This document shows positions 1 to 10,526 of a stretch of 64,000 nucleotides of DNA, in pieces. Position 1 is the stretch's first letter. Every line of letters begins with the position of its first letter. The position numbers and the translations under genes are program-made. Source of the stretch: Mycolicibacterium wolinskyi (GTDB lineage: Bacteria; Actinomycetota; Actinomycetes; Mycobacteriales; Mycobacteriaceae); NCBI RefSeq assembly GCF_002101965.1, contig NZ_LQQA01000033.1, forward strand, positions 744,001 to 808,000. Reading direction: 5' to 3'. The notes beneath the pieces were generated by a model. The model searched no databases. It was not told the DNA's origin and saw only the letters and a list, made by a program, of their open reading frames with translations.

Positions 1-36
1 ACCAGCGAGGCGATTTTCCGACGAGGAGTGATGCTC

Positions 37-822
37 ATGTCTGCACAGCCCACCGCATATCCCGACGTCGCCACGCGTGACGACTGGCTTGCCGCCCGCA
101 AGAAACTGCTGGCCCGCGAGCGCGAAGTCACCCACCTGCGCGATGCCGTCAACGCCGAACGACGCCGGTTGCCGATGGTGAAGGTCGAAAAGGACTACGT
201 GTTCGAAGGTCCGGACGGCGAAGTCCGGTTGCTCGACATGTTCGAGGGACGCAGCCAGCTCTACATCCACCACTTCATGTGGATCGATGCCAACGATGCC
301 GGCTGCCCGAGTTGCACGGCCGCGGCCGATCTCACGTTCACCGAGAAAGACCGAGCCCTGCTGAACGCCAAGGACGTCACCTTCGCGTGTGTGTCGCGCG
401 CGCCGTATTCCAGCATTGCGCGCTATCGCGACCAGCACGGCTGGACCTTCCCGTGGTACTCGTCGCGCGACAGCGACTTCACGTACGACTACCACGTGAC
501 CCTCGATCCGGCCCGGGCGCCGATCGAGTACAACTACAAATCTCTCGACGACCTGCATGCCGCCGGCTTCAGCGATGACGACCTGCACGGCGACTGGCCG
601 GGCGCGAGCGTCTTCCTGCGGCGCGGCGACGAGGTGTTCCACACGTACTCGGCGTACGCCCGCGGTCTCGACCACTCGTCCGTGGGGTATCCGTTCCTCG
701 ATCTGACGCCGTATGGGCGCCAGGAGCCGTGGGAGGACTCGCCTGCCGGATGGCCGCAGGGCGGAATCGCGGCAGGCATGCCCCTTGCCGGTCCCGCCGA
801 CGAATGCAATCACCACGATTGA
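37..822 (+). CDS. DUF899 family thioredoxin-like protein
   Basis: The 261-residue protein has the DUF899 layout: a charged N-terminal helix, then a thioredoxin-like fold with a CPSC motif at about residues 90-93 in the context DAGCPSC. Members are predicted thiol-disulfide or peroxiredoxin-like cytosolic proteins whose substrates are unknown. I chose the ATG at 37 because the GAGGAG at 22-27 then lies 9 nt upstream; the GTG at 28 and ATG at 31 abut that ribosome site. It is followed by a tRNA gene and has no obvious operon partner. The family call is firm, the biochemical role is inference. Confidence 0.85.
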   Translation: MSAQPTAYPDVATRDDWLAARKKLLAREREVTHLRDAVNAERRRLPMVKVEKDYVFEGPDGEVRLLDMFEGRSQLYIHHFMWIDANDAGCPSCTAAADLTFTEKDRALLNAKDVTFACVSRAPYSSIARYRDQHGWTFPWYSSRDSDFTYDYHVTLDPARAPIEYNYKSLDDLHAAGFSDDDLHGDWPGASVFLRRGDEVFHTYSAYARGLDHSSVGYPFLDLTPYGRQEPWEDSPAGWPQGGIAAGMPLAGPADECNHHD

Positions 823-866
823 AAACCTGGGCCGGTGTCCGCACTCCTGGCACAGTCTGACCTGAT

Positions 867-940
867 GCGGGTGTGGCTGAGTGGCTAGGCACCGGCCTGC
901 AAAGCCGTTTACACGGGTTCGAATCCCGTCACTCGCTCCA
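867..940 (+). tRNA. tRNA-Cys (GCA)
   Basis: The acceptor arms GCGGGTG (867-873) and CACTCGC (930-936) pair with one G-T wobble. The anticodon loop CTGCAAA carries GCA at 899-901. The T arm contains GGGTTCGAATCCC. The discriminator base is T (937), as is usual for tRNA-Cys, and CCA is encoded at 938-940. Confidence 0.96.
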
Positions 941-949
941 GCACGTCTG

Positions 950-987
950 CGCCGCCCCGTGCACAAGGAAGTATGCACCGGGCGGCG
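950..987 (+). terminator. Hairpin terminator after tRNA-Cys
   Basis: Arms CGCCGCCC (950-957) and GGGCGGCG (980-987) enclose a second helix, GTGCA with TGCAC, across a C-C mismatch, leaving a loop of about 10 nt. It lies 10 nt after the tRNA. There is no T tract, which is common for mycobacterial terminators. Confidence 0.6.
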
Positions 988-1021
988 TAGACAATTCGCC
1001 GCATCACGTGGTCAAGCTGGT

Positions 1022-1027
1022 TAGCAT
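1022..1027 (+). promoter_or_regulatory. Candidate -10 (TAGCAT) for a leaderless start at 1034
   Basis: TAGCAT fits the mycobacterial TANNNT -10. It ends 6 nt before the GTG at 1034, which puts the expected transcription start on the first base of the start codon. No Shine-Dalgarno sequence precedes the GTG. Confidence 0.5.
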
Positions 1028-1033
1028 CACGGC

Positions 1034-1438
1034 GTGACTGGCACTGATCCGATGGCTGTGGTGCGCCGTTACGTCGACGCTTTCAACAATGGAGACGCCG
1101 AGGAACAGCAGGCCGCATGTCACGACACGATGCAGATTCTTGACGGGATGTCGCCGCATGTGTGGCAGGGCCCGACAGCGGCCCAGGACTGGTGGCGAGA
1201 CGTGCTTGCCGAAGGCGAGCACTTGGGGGCCTCCGGGTACTACATAACGCTCGCCGAACCAACGCATGTCGACGTGACGGGCGACTACGCCTATGTGGTC
1301 GTGCCCGCGACGATGGCGTTCGACCTTCGAGGACAACAAGTGATGCAAAGGGATTCCGTCTTCACGGTTGCGCTGCGCCGAGGCGGCGATGGTTGGCGAC
1401 TCACCGCTTGGGCATGGGCAAAGGGGCACCGCGCATAA
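1034..1438 (+). CDS. SnoaL-like / NTF2-fold protein
   Basis: This 134-residue protein has the SnoaL-like pattern: an N-terminal helix with YVDAFNNGD, a middle section with DGMSPHVWQG, and a C-terminal strand ending RLTAWAWAKG. Such proteins form alpha+beta barrels that bind small hydrophobic ligands, and some are isomerases or hydrolases. No catalytic residues can be assigned. The GTG start looks leaderless. It ends 7 nt before the thioesterase GTG, and its TAA stop is part of the CATAAT that may promote that gene. Confidence 0.75.
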   Translation: MTGTDPMAVVRRYVDAFNNGDAEEQQAACHDTMQILDGMSPHVWQGPTAAQDWWRDVLAEGEHLGASGYYITLAEPTHVDVTGDYAYVVVPATMAFDLRGQQVMQRDSVFTVALRRGGDGWRLTAWAWAKGHRA

Positions 1439-1439
1439 T
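1434..1439 (+). promoter_or_regulatory. Candidate -10 (CATAAT) for the thioesterase
   Basis: CATAAT matches TATAAT at five of six positions. It ends 6 nt before the GTG at 1446, the same geometry as the preceding gene, so a leaderless transcript is plausible. It overlaps the stop codon of the SnoaL-like gene. Confidence 0.4.
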
Positions 1440-1445
1440 GCTGCG

Positions 1446-2300
1446 GTGCCCCTGCCGCAGTTAGCCGACATCCTGGCCACACTCGACCTTGCCGGCTCCG
1501 GCGACAACACGTTCGTCGCGACTCAGCTCGACAATGCCAACCACCACATCGTCGGCGGCCACATCGCCGCGCAGGCGTTGATGGCGGCAAGCCGCACGGC
1601 ACCCGGACGGCTACCGCACAGCGTCCACGTGTATCTGTTGCGGGCCGGCGACGCGCGTTACCCCGTCGACATGGAGGTCGTGAACCTTCGGGACGGCGGT
1701 GCGTTGTCGACGCGGCAGGTGCGGGCTCAGCAGGGCGGTGAGGTGTTGTTGGAAGCCCTTGTCTCGCTGACCGCCCCGGTCGAGGCGATGGACTATCACC
1801 AGCCGTTGCCCGATGTGCCCGCCCCCGAGGCGCTGGCCCCGGTCGAGGATCAGCTGAGTGCCTACGCCGACGAACACCACGGGTTCTGGGTGCGCCCGCA
1901 GTGGATCGCGCGCCGGTATGTCGATGCCCCGCCACGGCTGGCCATGGATATGCCCGACCCGCCGCAGCACACGCGGATGTGGTGGCGGCCAACCGAACCC
2001 GTCACCGACGATCCGCTCGTCAACTGCTGTCTGCTCACCTACGTCACCGGCACCACGATGCTCGAAACCTCGGTGACGATGCGGCGCACCACGCAGATCG
2101 ACTCGTTCTCGGCGCTCATCGACCACGCGGTGTGGTTTCACCGTCCGGCCGACCTGTCCGACTGGGTGTTGTCGGATCAGGTGTCGCCCAGCGGTATCGG
2201 TGGGCGTGGGCTGGCAACCGGGACGATGTACAACCGGGCGGGGCAGCTCGTGTGCACGGCAACGCAGGAGATCTACTTCGGCCGCGATCGGCGCGGTTGA
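1446..2300 (+). CDS. Acyl-CoA thioesterase II (TesB-like)
   Basis: The 284-residue protein is a double-hotdog TesB-type enzyme, cytosolic, predicted to hydrolyse acyl-CoA to free fatty acid and CoA. Evidence includes VGGHIAAQALMAA near residue 37, SVHVYLLRAGD in the first hotdog, and HAVWFHRPADLSDW with GRGLATGTMYNRAG in the second, which are TesB hallmarks. The GTG start fits the N-terminus of the family, whereas an in-frame upstream extension would run through the preceding gene. It converges on the mannosyltransferase gene with only 3 bp between stops. Confidence 0.88.
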   Translation: MPLPQLADILATLDLAGSGDNTFVATQLDNANHHIVGGHIAAQALMAASRTAPGRLPHSVHVYLLRAGDARYPVDMEVVNLRDGGALSTRQVRAQQGGEVLLEALVSLTAPVEAMDYHQPLPDVPAPEALAPVEDQLSAYADEHHGFWVRPQWIARRYVDAPPRLAMDMPDPPQHTRMWWRPTEPVTDDPLVNCCLLTYVTGTTMLETSVTMRRTTQIDSFSALIDHAVWFHRPADLSDWVLSDQVSPSGIGGRGLATGTMYNRAGQLVCTATQEIYFGRDRRG

Positions 2301-2303
2301 CGC

Positions 2304-3842
2304 CTACCGGGTCGATTTGACCACCTGGGCGAAGCTGAACTGCCACCGCTCGACGATGTGAAAGCCGAACCCTTCCGGCACGCGGTAGGCCGGTGCCCGC
2401 TCGAGGCGCGGCCCCGGATCGAGCGCTTCACCGCTCTGCCGATCGGGCACCGACGGATCGCGTTCGGACACCGTCCACAACACCGTGCATCGGCGAACCT
2501 GTTCGGCAACGCCCCAGATGCCGAGGTGGGCGTCCCACAGCCGGTTTCGCTCGACGGCCGTTCGTCCGCGGCCGGGATCGACGAGGTGGGCATAGGCGGT
2601 GGGGCGGGCCGCGGTGATGGGCCGGATGGGCCCGGGTTTCCAGCTCGTGGTGTTGTCGAGGATCAGGCAGTCGCCGGGGGAGGAGTGGGCGGTGATGACG
2701 TCGGCGACCTGGCTGAAGTCCATGCCTTCCTTGGCATACGGCCCGCGCTGCACCACCAGGTAGTTGGGCGTGGCGGCGAGCGCGAACAGCGCGAGCACCG
2801 CGGTGATCCATTCCCGGGTCCGGGCAACCGCGACGACGCACACCGCGAGCAGAAGGGCTGCCGCCGGAGCGGTGAAGGACAGATATCGTGGATAGTAAAG
2901 CGGTTGCGCAACAGGTGAATAGGCGAGCAGAACCGCGGTGGGCGCGACAACCCACACCGCGGCGATCACCGCCAACTGCCGACTTCCGGTATCCGCCGGG
3001 CGGATTCGCCGCACCAGCAGCGGTGCGGCCAGTGCCACCGCGGCCAACAGCGCGAACGCCACACTGTGGTCGAAATACTGTTCGAGCGCCACCTCGGCGA
3101 ACGTGTGGGAGCCCAACGGCGAGATCCAGCCCACCTGGAAACTCTGCGAGCGGCACCACAAGATGAACGGTGTCACCGCCGACACCGCCGGAACCGACGC
3201 GGCGAGCCACGGCCCAACGGCACGGCGCGACAGCAGCATCACGGCGACGGCGTGGGGCAGCACGATCAACACGACGAAGATGTTCAGCAGCGTCGAGAGG
3301 GCAAGCGCCGCACCGTATGCCGCCCACAGCATGCCGCGGCGCGCCCGGATCGCGGCGACGAGAAGCACCGTCAACCACACCGCAGCCAACATTGTCCACG
3401 CATACGAGCGGGCTTCGATGCCTGCCCAGGTGACCCGCGGCAGGATCGCGAACAGTATTCCGGCGCACACCGATAGCGTGCGGCTCGAGAATTGCCGACC
3501 CAGCGTCACGACACCGGCCGTTGCGCCGCCGACCGCAAGGCAACTCGAGAACCGCGACCAGAACTCGGTGACCGGAAAAACCGAGAACCACCCGTGCATG
3601 GCCAGGTAGTAGAGGCCGTGTACGGCATCGATATTGCCGATCAGCGCCCAGAGTTCGGGCACCGGCCGCGTGGCCGCCGAGATCGTGGCGGCCTCGTCGA
3701 ACCACAGGGACGGCCTGGCCGCCCCGGCCGCACTCAGCGCGATCGCGAACATCGCGACCGGTATGGCGTCGAAACGGCCGGCGCGGTGCCGCGCGCCGAG
3801 ACCGGTGGCGCGCGCAGTGTTCAGTGAGAGCTCTGCGTGAAT
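2304..3842 (-). CDS. GT-C membrane mannosyltransferase (Rv1635c-like, LAM capping)
   Basis: This polytopic protein has about ten hydrophobic segments, an early WFDEA motif (about residues 47-51) in the first periplasmic loop as in GT-C/GT39 enzymes, and a soluble C-terminal domain. Position beside the cAMP-binding USP, MBL hydrolase and uvrA matches Rv1635c, which adds the first mannose of the LAM cap from polyprenyl-phosphomannose. The first in-frame ATG (3752) starts inside the first membrane segment. Ninety bases upstream an in-frame ATT at 3842-3840 lies 9 nt after GGGGGGAGGT (3860-3851), with no ATG, GTG or TTG nearby, so I propose an ATT start giving 512 residues. Function is by synteny and family. 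Confidence 0.75.
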   Translation of the reverse strand: MHAELSLNTARATGLGARHRAGRFDAIPVAMFAIALSAAGAARPSLWFDEAATISAATRPVPELWALIGNIDAVHGLYYLAMHGWFSVFPVTEFWSRFSSCLAVGGATAGVVTLGRQFSSRTLSVCAGILFAILPRVTWAGIEARSYAWTMLAAVWLTVLLVAAIRARRGMLWAAYGAALALSTLLNIFVVLIVLPHAVAVMLLSRRAVGPWLAASVPAVSAVTPFILWCRSQSFQVGWISPLGSHTFAEVALEQYFDHSVAFALLAAVALAAPLLVRRIRPADTGSRQLAVIAAVWVVAPTAVLLAYSPVAQPLYYPRYLSFTAPAAALLLAVCVVAVARTREWITAVLALFALAATPNYLVVQRGPYAKEGMDFSQVADVITAHSSPGDCLILDNTTSWKPGPIRPITAARPTAYAHLVDPGRGRTAVERNRLWDAHLGIWGVAEQVRRCTVLWTVSERDPSVPDRQSGEALDPGPRLERAPAYRVPEGFGFHIVERWQFSFAQVVKSTR

Positions 3843-3850
3843 GGCCGTTT

Positions 3851-3860
3851 ACCTCCCCCC
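3851..3860 (-). promoter_or_regulatory. Strong ribosome binding site facing an ATT codon
   Basis: The minus strand reads GGGGGGAGGT. Nine nucleotides after the AGG comes ATT (3842-3840), in frame with the mannosyltransferase. An in-frame TAA lies inside the spacer (3851-3849), so translation cannot begin further upstream in this frame. Confidence 0.6.
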
Positions 3861-4259
3861 AGACGGCAAAACCGTAACCCGCGGACATGTCGCCTGCGTG
3901 AAGAGGTGTTCGTCAGGCGTACCGTGGCTCATGGTCGGCGGAGTTCCTGCCGGGTCGCAGGCTCGCATTCGGTCGTGAAAACCATTCTGCGGGTGTGATT
4001 TTGGCGCACGACCATGAGCCCGGTCACTTCTGCGCCGGCGGTGGCTGCCGGCAACTCGGCGCGGCGCGGCGTCACCTGTGTCACGGTCGGCACCGATTTT
4101 CGGCAAGCTGTGGTTAACATCAGTGCCGATAAACGTCACCGAGCCGGATACCCGACCGATTTGTGAGCTGCACGTACGGGTGTCGTGATTCGCGCCCCTG
4201 TCCAGCGGGTACGGGTTACTGTCTCGGGTGGCGTTGGAACTGACAGTGGGAGGATATGG
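3861..4259. other. Intergenic region between the mannosyltransferase and USP genes
   Basis: About 400 bases between divergent genes carry no convincing reading frame, RNA gene or long repeat. A TACTGT at 4217-4222 fits a -10 for the USP gene, with transcription starting about 30 nt before its ATG. GTGGGAGGAT at 4246-4255 is the USP ribosome site. I see no clear operator. Confidence 0.5.
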
Positions 4260-4703
4260 ATGAGCGCCTATCGAACCGTGGTGGTCGGTACGGACGGGTC
4301 TGATTCGTCACTGCGTGCGGTGGACCGTGCCGGTCAGATTGCCGCCGGGTCTAACGCGAAGCTGATCATTGCGACGGCGTACTTCCCTCAAAGCGAAGAC
4401 CAGCGCGCTGCCGACGTGCTCAAGGACGAGGGCTACAAGATGGCGGGCAACGCTCCCATCTACGCCATCCTGCGGGAGGCGACCGACCGGGCGAAGGCCG
4501 CAGGCGCCACCGACATCGAGGAGCGCCCGATCGTCGGCGCACCCGTCGATGCGCTCGTCGAACTGGCCGACGACGTCAAGGCCGACCTGTTGGTCGTCGG
4601 CAACGTGGGCCTGAGCACGATCGCCGGCCGCTTGCTCGGGTCGGTACCCGCGAACGTGGCCCGCCGGTCGAAGACCGACGTGCTCATCGTGCACACCAGC
4701 TAG
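4260..4703 (+). CDS. Universal stress protein, cAMP-binding type (Rv1636-like)
   Basis: This 147-residue single-domain USP has an N-terminal VVVGTDGSD nucleotide-binding strand and loop. The signature G114-x2-G117-x9-G127-S128 near the C-terminus marks an ATP/cAMP-binding subclass. Its M. tuberculosis counterpart Rv1636 binds cAMP with high affinity and is thought to buffer it in the cytosol. An adenylate cyclase lies 22 kb downstream. The ATG at 4260 is chosen over an out-of-frame ATG at 4256 because only it leads into the USP fold; GGAGG lies just upstream. Confidence 0.93.
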   Translation: MSAYRTVVVGTDGSDSSLRAVDRAGQIAAGSNAKLIIATAYFPQSEDQRAADVLKDEGYKMAGNAPIYAILREATDRAKAAGATDIEERPIVGAPVDALVELADDVKADLLVVGNVGLSTIAGRLLGSVPANVARRSKTDVLIVHTS

Positions 4704-4712
4704 CGCGGCGTT

Positions 4713-5402
4713 CTACCAGCCGCGTTCGCGCCATTCAGCCAGGCTGGGACGCTCGGCACCCAATGACGTGTCGTCGCCGTGGCCGGGGTAGACGACGGTG
4801 TTGTCGTCGTACACGTCGAACACCTTGGTGGTCACATCCCCGAGGAGCCGTTCGAAGTCACCCGGCTGCCACGTCTTGCCGACCCCGCCGGGAAACAGGC
4901 AGTCGCCGGTGAACAAATGGGTGGCTCCGGACTCGTCGGCGCCGGACAGCGCGAGCGCCACCGAACCCGGCGTATGCCCGCGCAGGTGGATGACGTCGAG
5001 GGACAGGTCGCCGACGCGGATGGTGTCGCCGTCGGCGAGGATGCGGTCCGGCGTCACCGGGAGCGGCTCGGCGTCGAGTTGGTGCGCCGCGGTGGGCACG
5101 CCTGTGCTCTTCGCCACTGCCTCCAGCGCCTGCCAGTGGTCGAAATGCTGATGGCTCGTCACGATCAGCACGAGCTCGGGCGCGTACTGTTTGATGAGTT
5201 CCAGCAGGACGTCGGCGTCGTTGGCCGCGTCGATCAGCAGTGTTTCGCCGGTTGACGTGCAGGTCACCAGGTAGCAGTTGTTGTCCATGGGACCCACCGA
5301 CACCTTGATGATCGAGGCGTTGGCGAGGGTGCGCCGCGCCGCGGTTCCCGGATCCACGTGACCGGTGTAGGTGTCGTCGACCGTGATGTTGGTTGGGGTC
5401 AT
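4713..5402 (-). CDS. MBL-fold hydrolase (Rv1637c-like, glyoxalase II family)
   Basis: The 229-residue protein has the metal-binding HxHxDH motif as HQHFDH at residues 84-89, a later HLRGHTPGS histidine, FTGDCLFPGG with its aspartate, and a terminal VYPGHGDDT histidine. These are the zinc ligands of hydroxyacylglutathione-hydrolase-like enzymes. Mycobacteria lack glutathione, so a mycothiol or other thioester substrate is likely; this is inference. It is transcribed divergently from uvrA across a 73-bp gap. The ATG at 5402 begins the MTPTNITVDD N-terminus; in-frame upstream codons lie inside uvrA on the other strand. Confidence 0.9.
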   Translation of the reverse strand: MTPTNITVDDTYTGHVDPGTAARRTLANASIIKVSVGPMDNNCYLVTCTSTGETLLIDAANDADVLLELIKQYAPELVLIVTSHQHFDHWQALEAVAKSTGVPTAAHQLDAEPLPVTPDRILADGDTIRVGDLSLDVIHLRGHTPGSVALALSGADESGATHLFTGDCLFPGGVGKTWQPGDFERLLGDVTTKVFDVYDDNTVVYPGHGDDTSLGAERPSLAEWRERGW

Positions 5403-5420
5403 ATCGCCACCGTATCGGGC

Positions 5421-5443
5421 TTGTCGGTACCCGCACATAGCAT
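5421..5443 (+). promoter_or_regulatory. RecA-independent DNA-damage promoter of uvrA
   Basis: TTGTCGGTA (5421-5429), 8 nt, then TAGCAT (5438-5443) matches the mycobacterial RecA-NDp consensus tTGTCRGTG-N8-TAnnnT in all but one defined position. This promoter class is activated by PafBC after DNA damage. It sits about 33 nt before the uvrA GTG, giving a short leader that includes the ribosome site. I see no SOS (LexA) box. Confidence 0.8.
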
Positions 5444-5475
5444 GGGTGTGAAGTCTGTTCGTGGAAAGGAACCGG

Positions 5476-8359
<2,884 letters not shown>

Positions 8360-8370
<11 letters not shown>

Positions 8371-9520
8371 ACACCGGAGACGGAAAGCGCGGGTTGACGC
8401 GTGCCGCGGCCAGCCATTCCGTGAGCTCGTCGGCCTTGCGCTGCAACGCGCGGTTCATCGCGCTGCCCGTCTCCTCCAGCAGGCACAGCACGACGCGCCC
8501 GTTCTCGTCCTGCCGCCAGCCGCCGACGATGCGGCCGTTGCACCACACCGTCGGGCCGGCGTTGCCGTTGGTGTCGAACACCTGGCTGCGGTGTGGCCCG
8601 ACGTACCAGTCGCGGTCGAACCATCCCATGGTCGTGACGTCCAAACCGGGGAGTAGGGCGCACCAGGGTCCAGGATCCGGCTCCACCTCGAGATCATCGG
8701 GCAGCACATAGCCCGGGATGCCTTCGAGATCGACCTCGACCGCCTCGAGGTCGCGCAGCGCGGTGCGGGCCCACGTCAGGGTGTTGCCGAACCACCATTT
8801 GATGTCGGTGACGGTGGCCGGACCGAATGCGGCAAGCCAGCGGCGCACCAACTCGGTGCGGGCCGCGTCCTCCGACATGGGTTCCGGTTTCGCGCCCAGC
8901 CAGTCCGCGGTGGTGGTCCACCGGGGCCGTGAAACGGTCCACGCGCCGTCGTTGGGTCCCCGCGCGATCTCGCCTTGCACCCCGAGCACAGTCAAAACCC
9001 TTGGACCCAGCGGAATTTCACCACCCCACCGCTTGCCCGGGGCGGGGTCGTGGCTGCCCGACAACTCGGGGAGCGCCGCGCGCAACTCTTTCGCGCTGGT
9101 CGGCCCGTGCTGCCGGAGGTGTCGCAATACGGCCGCGCACGCCGCGCTCACCCAACGTGCGCCGTCCGGTGCGACCCCGGCTTTCTCGACGTCACCGATG
9201 AGCTTGCGGAGTTCGTTGCCGGCGACCCGGTCACTGGCACCGGCCTGAATCGCGGCGAGGTCGCCGGTGTGCACCATCCACAAGGTGCGCCGCATCGCCA
9301 AGTGCTTGATCACCGAGCGGCGCTCGTACAGTTCGGTGTCGAGGTCGGCGATCGCGAAGCCGGGCAGCCGAGCCCACAGCGACAGGTACGGCGTCGCCGG
9401 ATCGGTGGAATGCAGCCCGACCAGGCCGGCGGCGGTGCCGGTGATGGAATCGGCAGGCGCGGTCAGGAAATGGCGCCGAGCCAGCCGCGCCCGCCGCTCG
9501 GCGGCAGTGAAAGTGCGCAC
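8360..9520 (-). CDS. Winged-helix DNA-binding protein (HTH_42 / AlkZ-like family)
   Basis: This 386-residue protein has the HTH_42 architecture of tandem winged helices: VGLHSTDPATPYLSLWAR near the N-terminus, MRRTLWMVHTGDL, then GRKWGGEI-like and GWRQDENGRV segments. AlkZ/YcaQ relatives are DNA glycosylases that unhook interstrand crosslinks, using a QxQ motif. Here the equivalent position appears to read GLHSTD, so glycosylase activity is uncertain. It is read with the short gene upstream (3-nt gap) and converges on uvrA, a suggestive but unproven repair context. Confidence 0.75.
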
Positions 9521-9523
9521 CGC

Positions 9524-9850
9524 TCAGGACTTCTCGCTGTCGTCGTCCCGCATCGACTGCCGGATCTGCTCGAGACGCTCGGCCGCGGCCCGTTGCCTGG
9601 CGTCGTACTGCTCCTCGACCGCGCGGCCTTCGGGGGTGTCGGCAGCCAGCTCCGACGCCCCGATCGAGGTGCCGTAACGGGTTTCGATCTTCTCCCGCAC
9701 GGACTCGAACGTCGGCACACCGGCCGGGGTGTAGCCGGTCTCGGGCGAATGGGATGTCGGCGTGGGGATCGAGCCTGTCGCGGGTGGGACGACCTCGCCT
9801 TCGACGACGGTTTCGTCAGATTCCGCGGACTGCTCGGGCTGCTCCGTCAT
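9524..9850 (-). CDS. Conserved hypothetical, acidic 108-residue protein
   Basis: The product begins with a disordered acidic and Pro/Thr-rich segment (residues 1-45). It then has a helical region with VREKIETRYGTSIGASEL and a strongly charged coiled-coil-like tail, QYDARQRAAAERLEQIRQSM. No enzyme motif is visible. It sits 3 nt before the winged-helix gene on the same strand and probably forms an operon with it. The position corresponds to the short hypothetical Rv1638A in M. tuberculosis, but I cannot confirm orthology. Confidence 0.7.
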   Translation of the reverse strand: MTEQPEQSAESDETVVEGEVVPPATGSIPTPTSHSPETGYTPAGVPTFESVREKIETRYGTSIGASELAADTPEGRAVEEQYDARQRAAAERLEQIRQSMRDDDSEKS

Positions 9851-9971
9851 GAATTCACCGTACCCGCGGCGACCGACTTTTCTTGGGATCGGTAGCCGGT
9901 CGGCCCGCCTTGACTGAGGGCACGACGGAGCCATCGGGGCGACGCGGAACACGAATGGAAGGACGACGAAG

Positions 9972-10469
9972 ATGAATCGAGTCATCGCAGGCGCCATGGG
10001 ACTGCTCGCGACCGGCGCAGTGCTGGTGGGCTGCTCGGACGACAAGGCCGAGCCGGTGTCCTCGGGCGACAAGCCCGCAGCGGCCGCTGGTGCATCGGAG
10101 GTCAGCACGGGCGGCAACACCCAGGTCAAGGTGGACGGCAAGGATCTGGCCGGACTCGACGTCAACTCGGTGACCTGCGTCAAGCAGGGCGGCAAGATCA
10201 ACGTCGCGAGCGCCGCGATCGGTGGTCAGCAGGGGCTCGGGGTCGTGATGACCGACGAGGCGACACCGAAGGTCGAGTCGCTCGGCCTGGTCTACGACGG
10301 CAGCGCGCTGGCCGTCAGCGAGAACATGGGCGTCAAGGTCGGCTCAGCCGAGGTCAAGGTCGACGGCGACACCTACACGATCACCGGCGAGGCCTCCGGG
10401 GCCGACATGAAGAACCCGATGGCCGGGATGATAAACAAGCCGTTCACCATCACGGTGACCTGCAGCTGA
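9972..10469 (+). CDS. LpqH-family lipoprotein (19-kDa antigen type)
   Basis: A 165-residue exported lipoprotein. The signal peptide has a short basic start (MNR), a hydrophobic stretch and the lipobox LVGC with Cys21 as the lipidation site. A low-complexity Ala/Gly/Ser linker follows, then a beta-rich domain with the two cysteines (VTCV and ITVTCS) typical of the 19-kDa antigen family. The C-terminal pattern GAD-KNPM ending PFTITVTCS matches LpqH-like proteins. These are cell-envelope lipoproteins recognised by TLR2; the bacterial function is unclear. A 13-bp hairpin follows its stop. Confidence 0.88.
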   Translation: MNRVIAGAMGLLATGAVLVGCSDDKAEPVSSGDKPAAAAGASEVSTGGNTQVKVDGKDLAGLDVNSVTCVKQGGKINVASAAIGGQQGLGVVMTDEATPKVESLGLVYDGSALAVSENMGVKVGSAEVKVDGDTYTITGEASGADMKNPMAGMINKPFTITVTCS

Positions 10470-10481
10470 CCCATCCCGACG

Positions 10482-10510
10482 GCGGCGGGCACCCGGTGGG
10501 TGCCCGCCGC
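10482..10510 (+). terminator. Perfect 13-bp hairpin between lipoprotein and TPR genes
   Basis: Arms GCGGCGGGCACCC (10482-10494) and GGGTGCCCGCCGC (10498-10510) pair perfectly around a GGT loop, 12 nt after the lipoprotein stop. No long T tract follows. A GTG at 10500 lies inside the hairpin, which argues against it as the start of the next gene. Confidence 0.75.
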
Positions 10511-10526
10511 TTCCTATGATGCGACG

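Noticed and set aside
2428..3888. Long open frame overlapping the mannosyltransferase on the same strand
   Set aside because: Its translation is Arg/Pro/Gly-rich without any fold or membrane pattern, typical of an out-of-frame reading in high-GC DNA; the polytopic protein is in the other frame.
3994..4010. TGTGATTTTGGCGCACG as a CRP (cAMP receptor protein) site before the cAMP-binding USP gene
   Set aside because: Only the left half fits TGTGA-N6-TCACA; the right half has wrong spacing and bases, and it lies over 200 nt before the likely promoter.
10500..10502. GTG as start of the helical-repeat gene
   Set aside because: It lies in the terminator hairpin between genes; GTG 10527 lies outside it.
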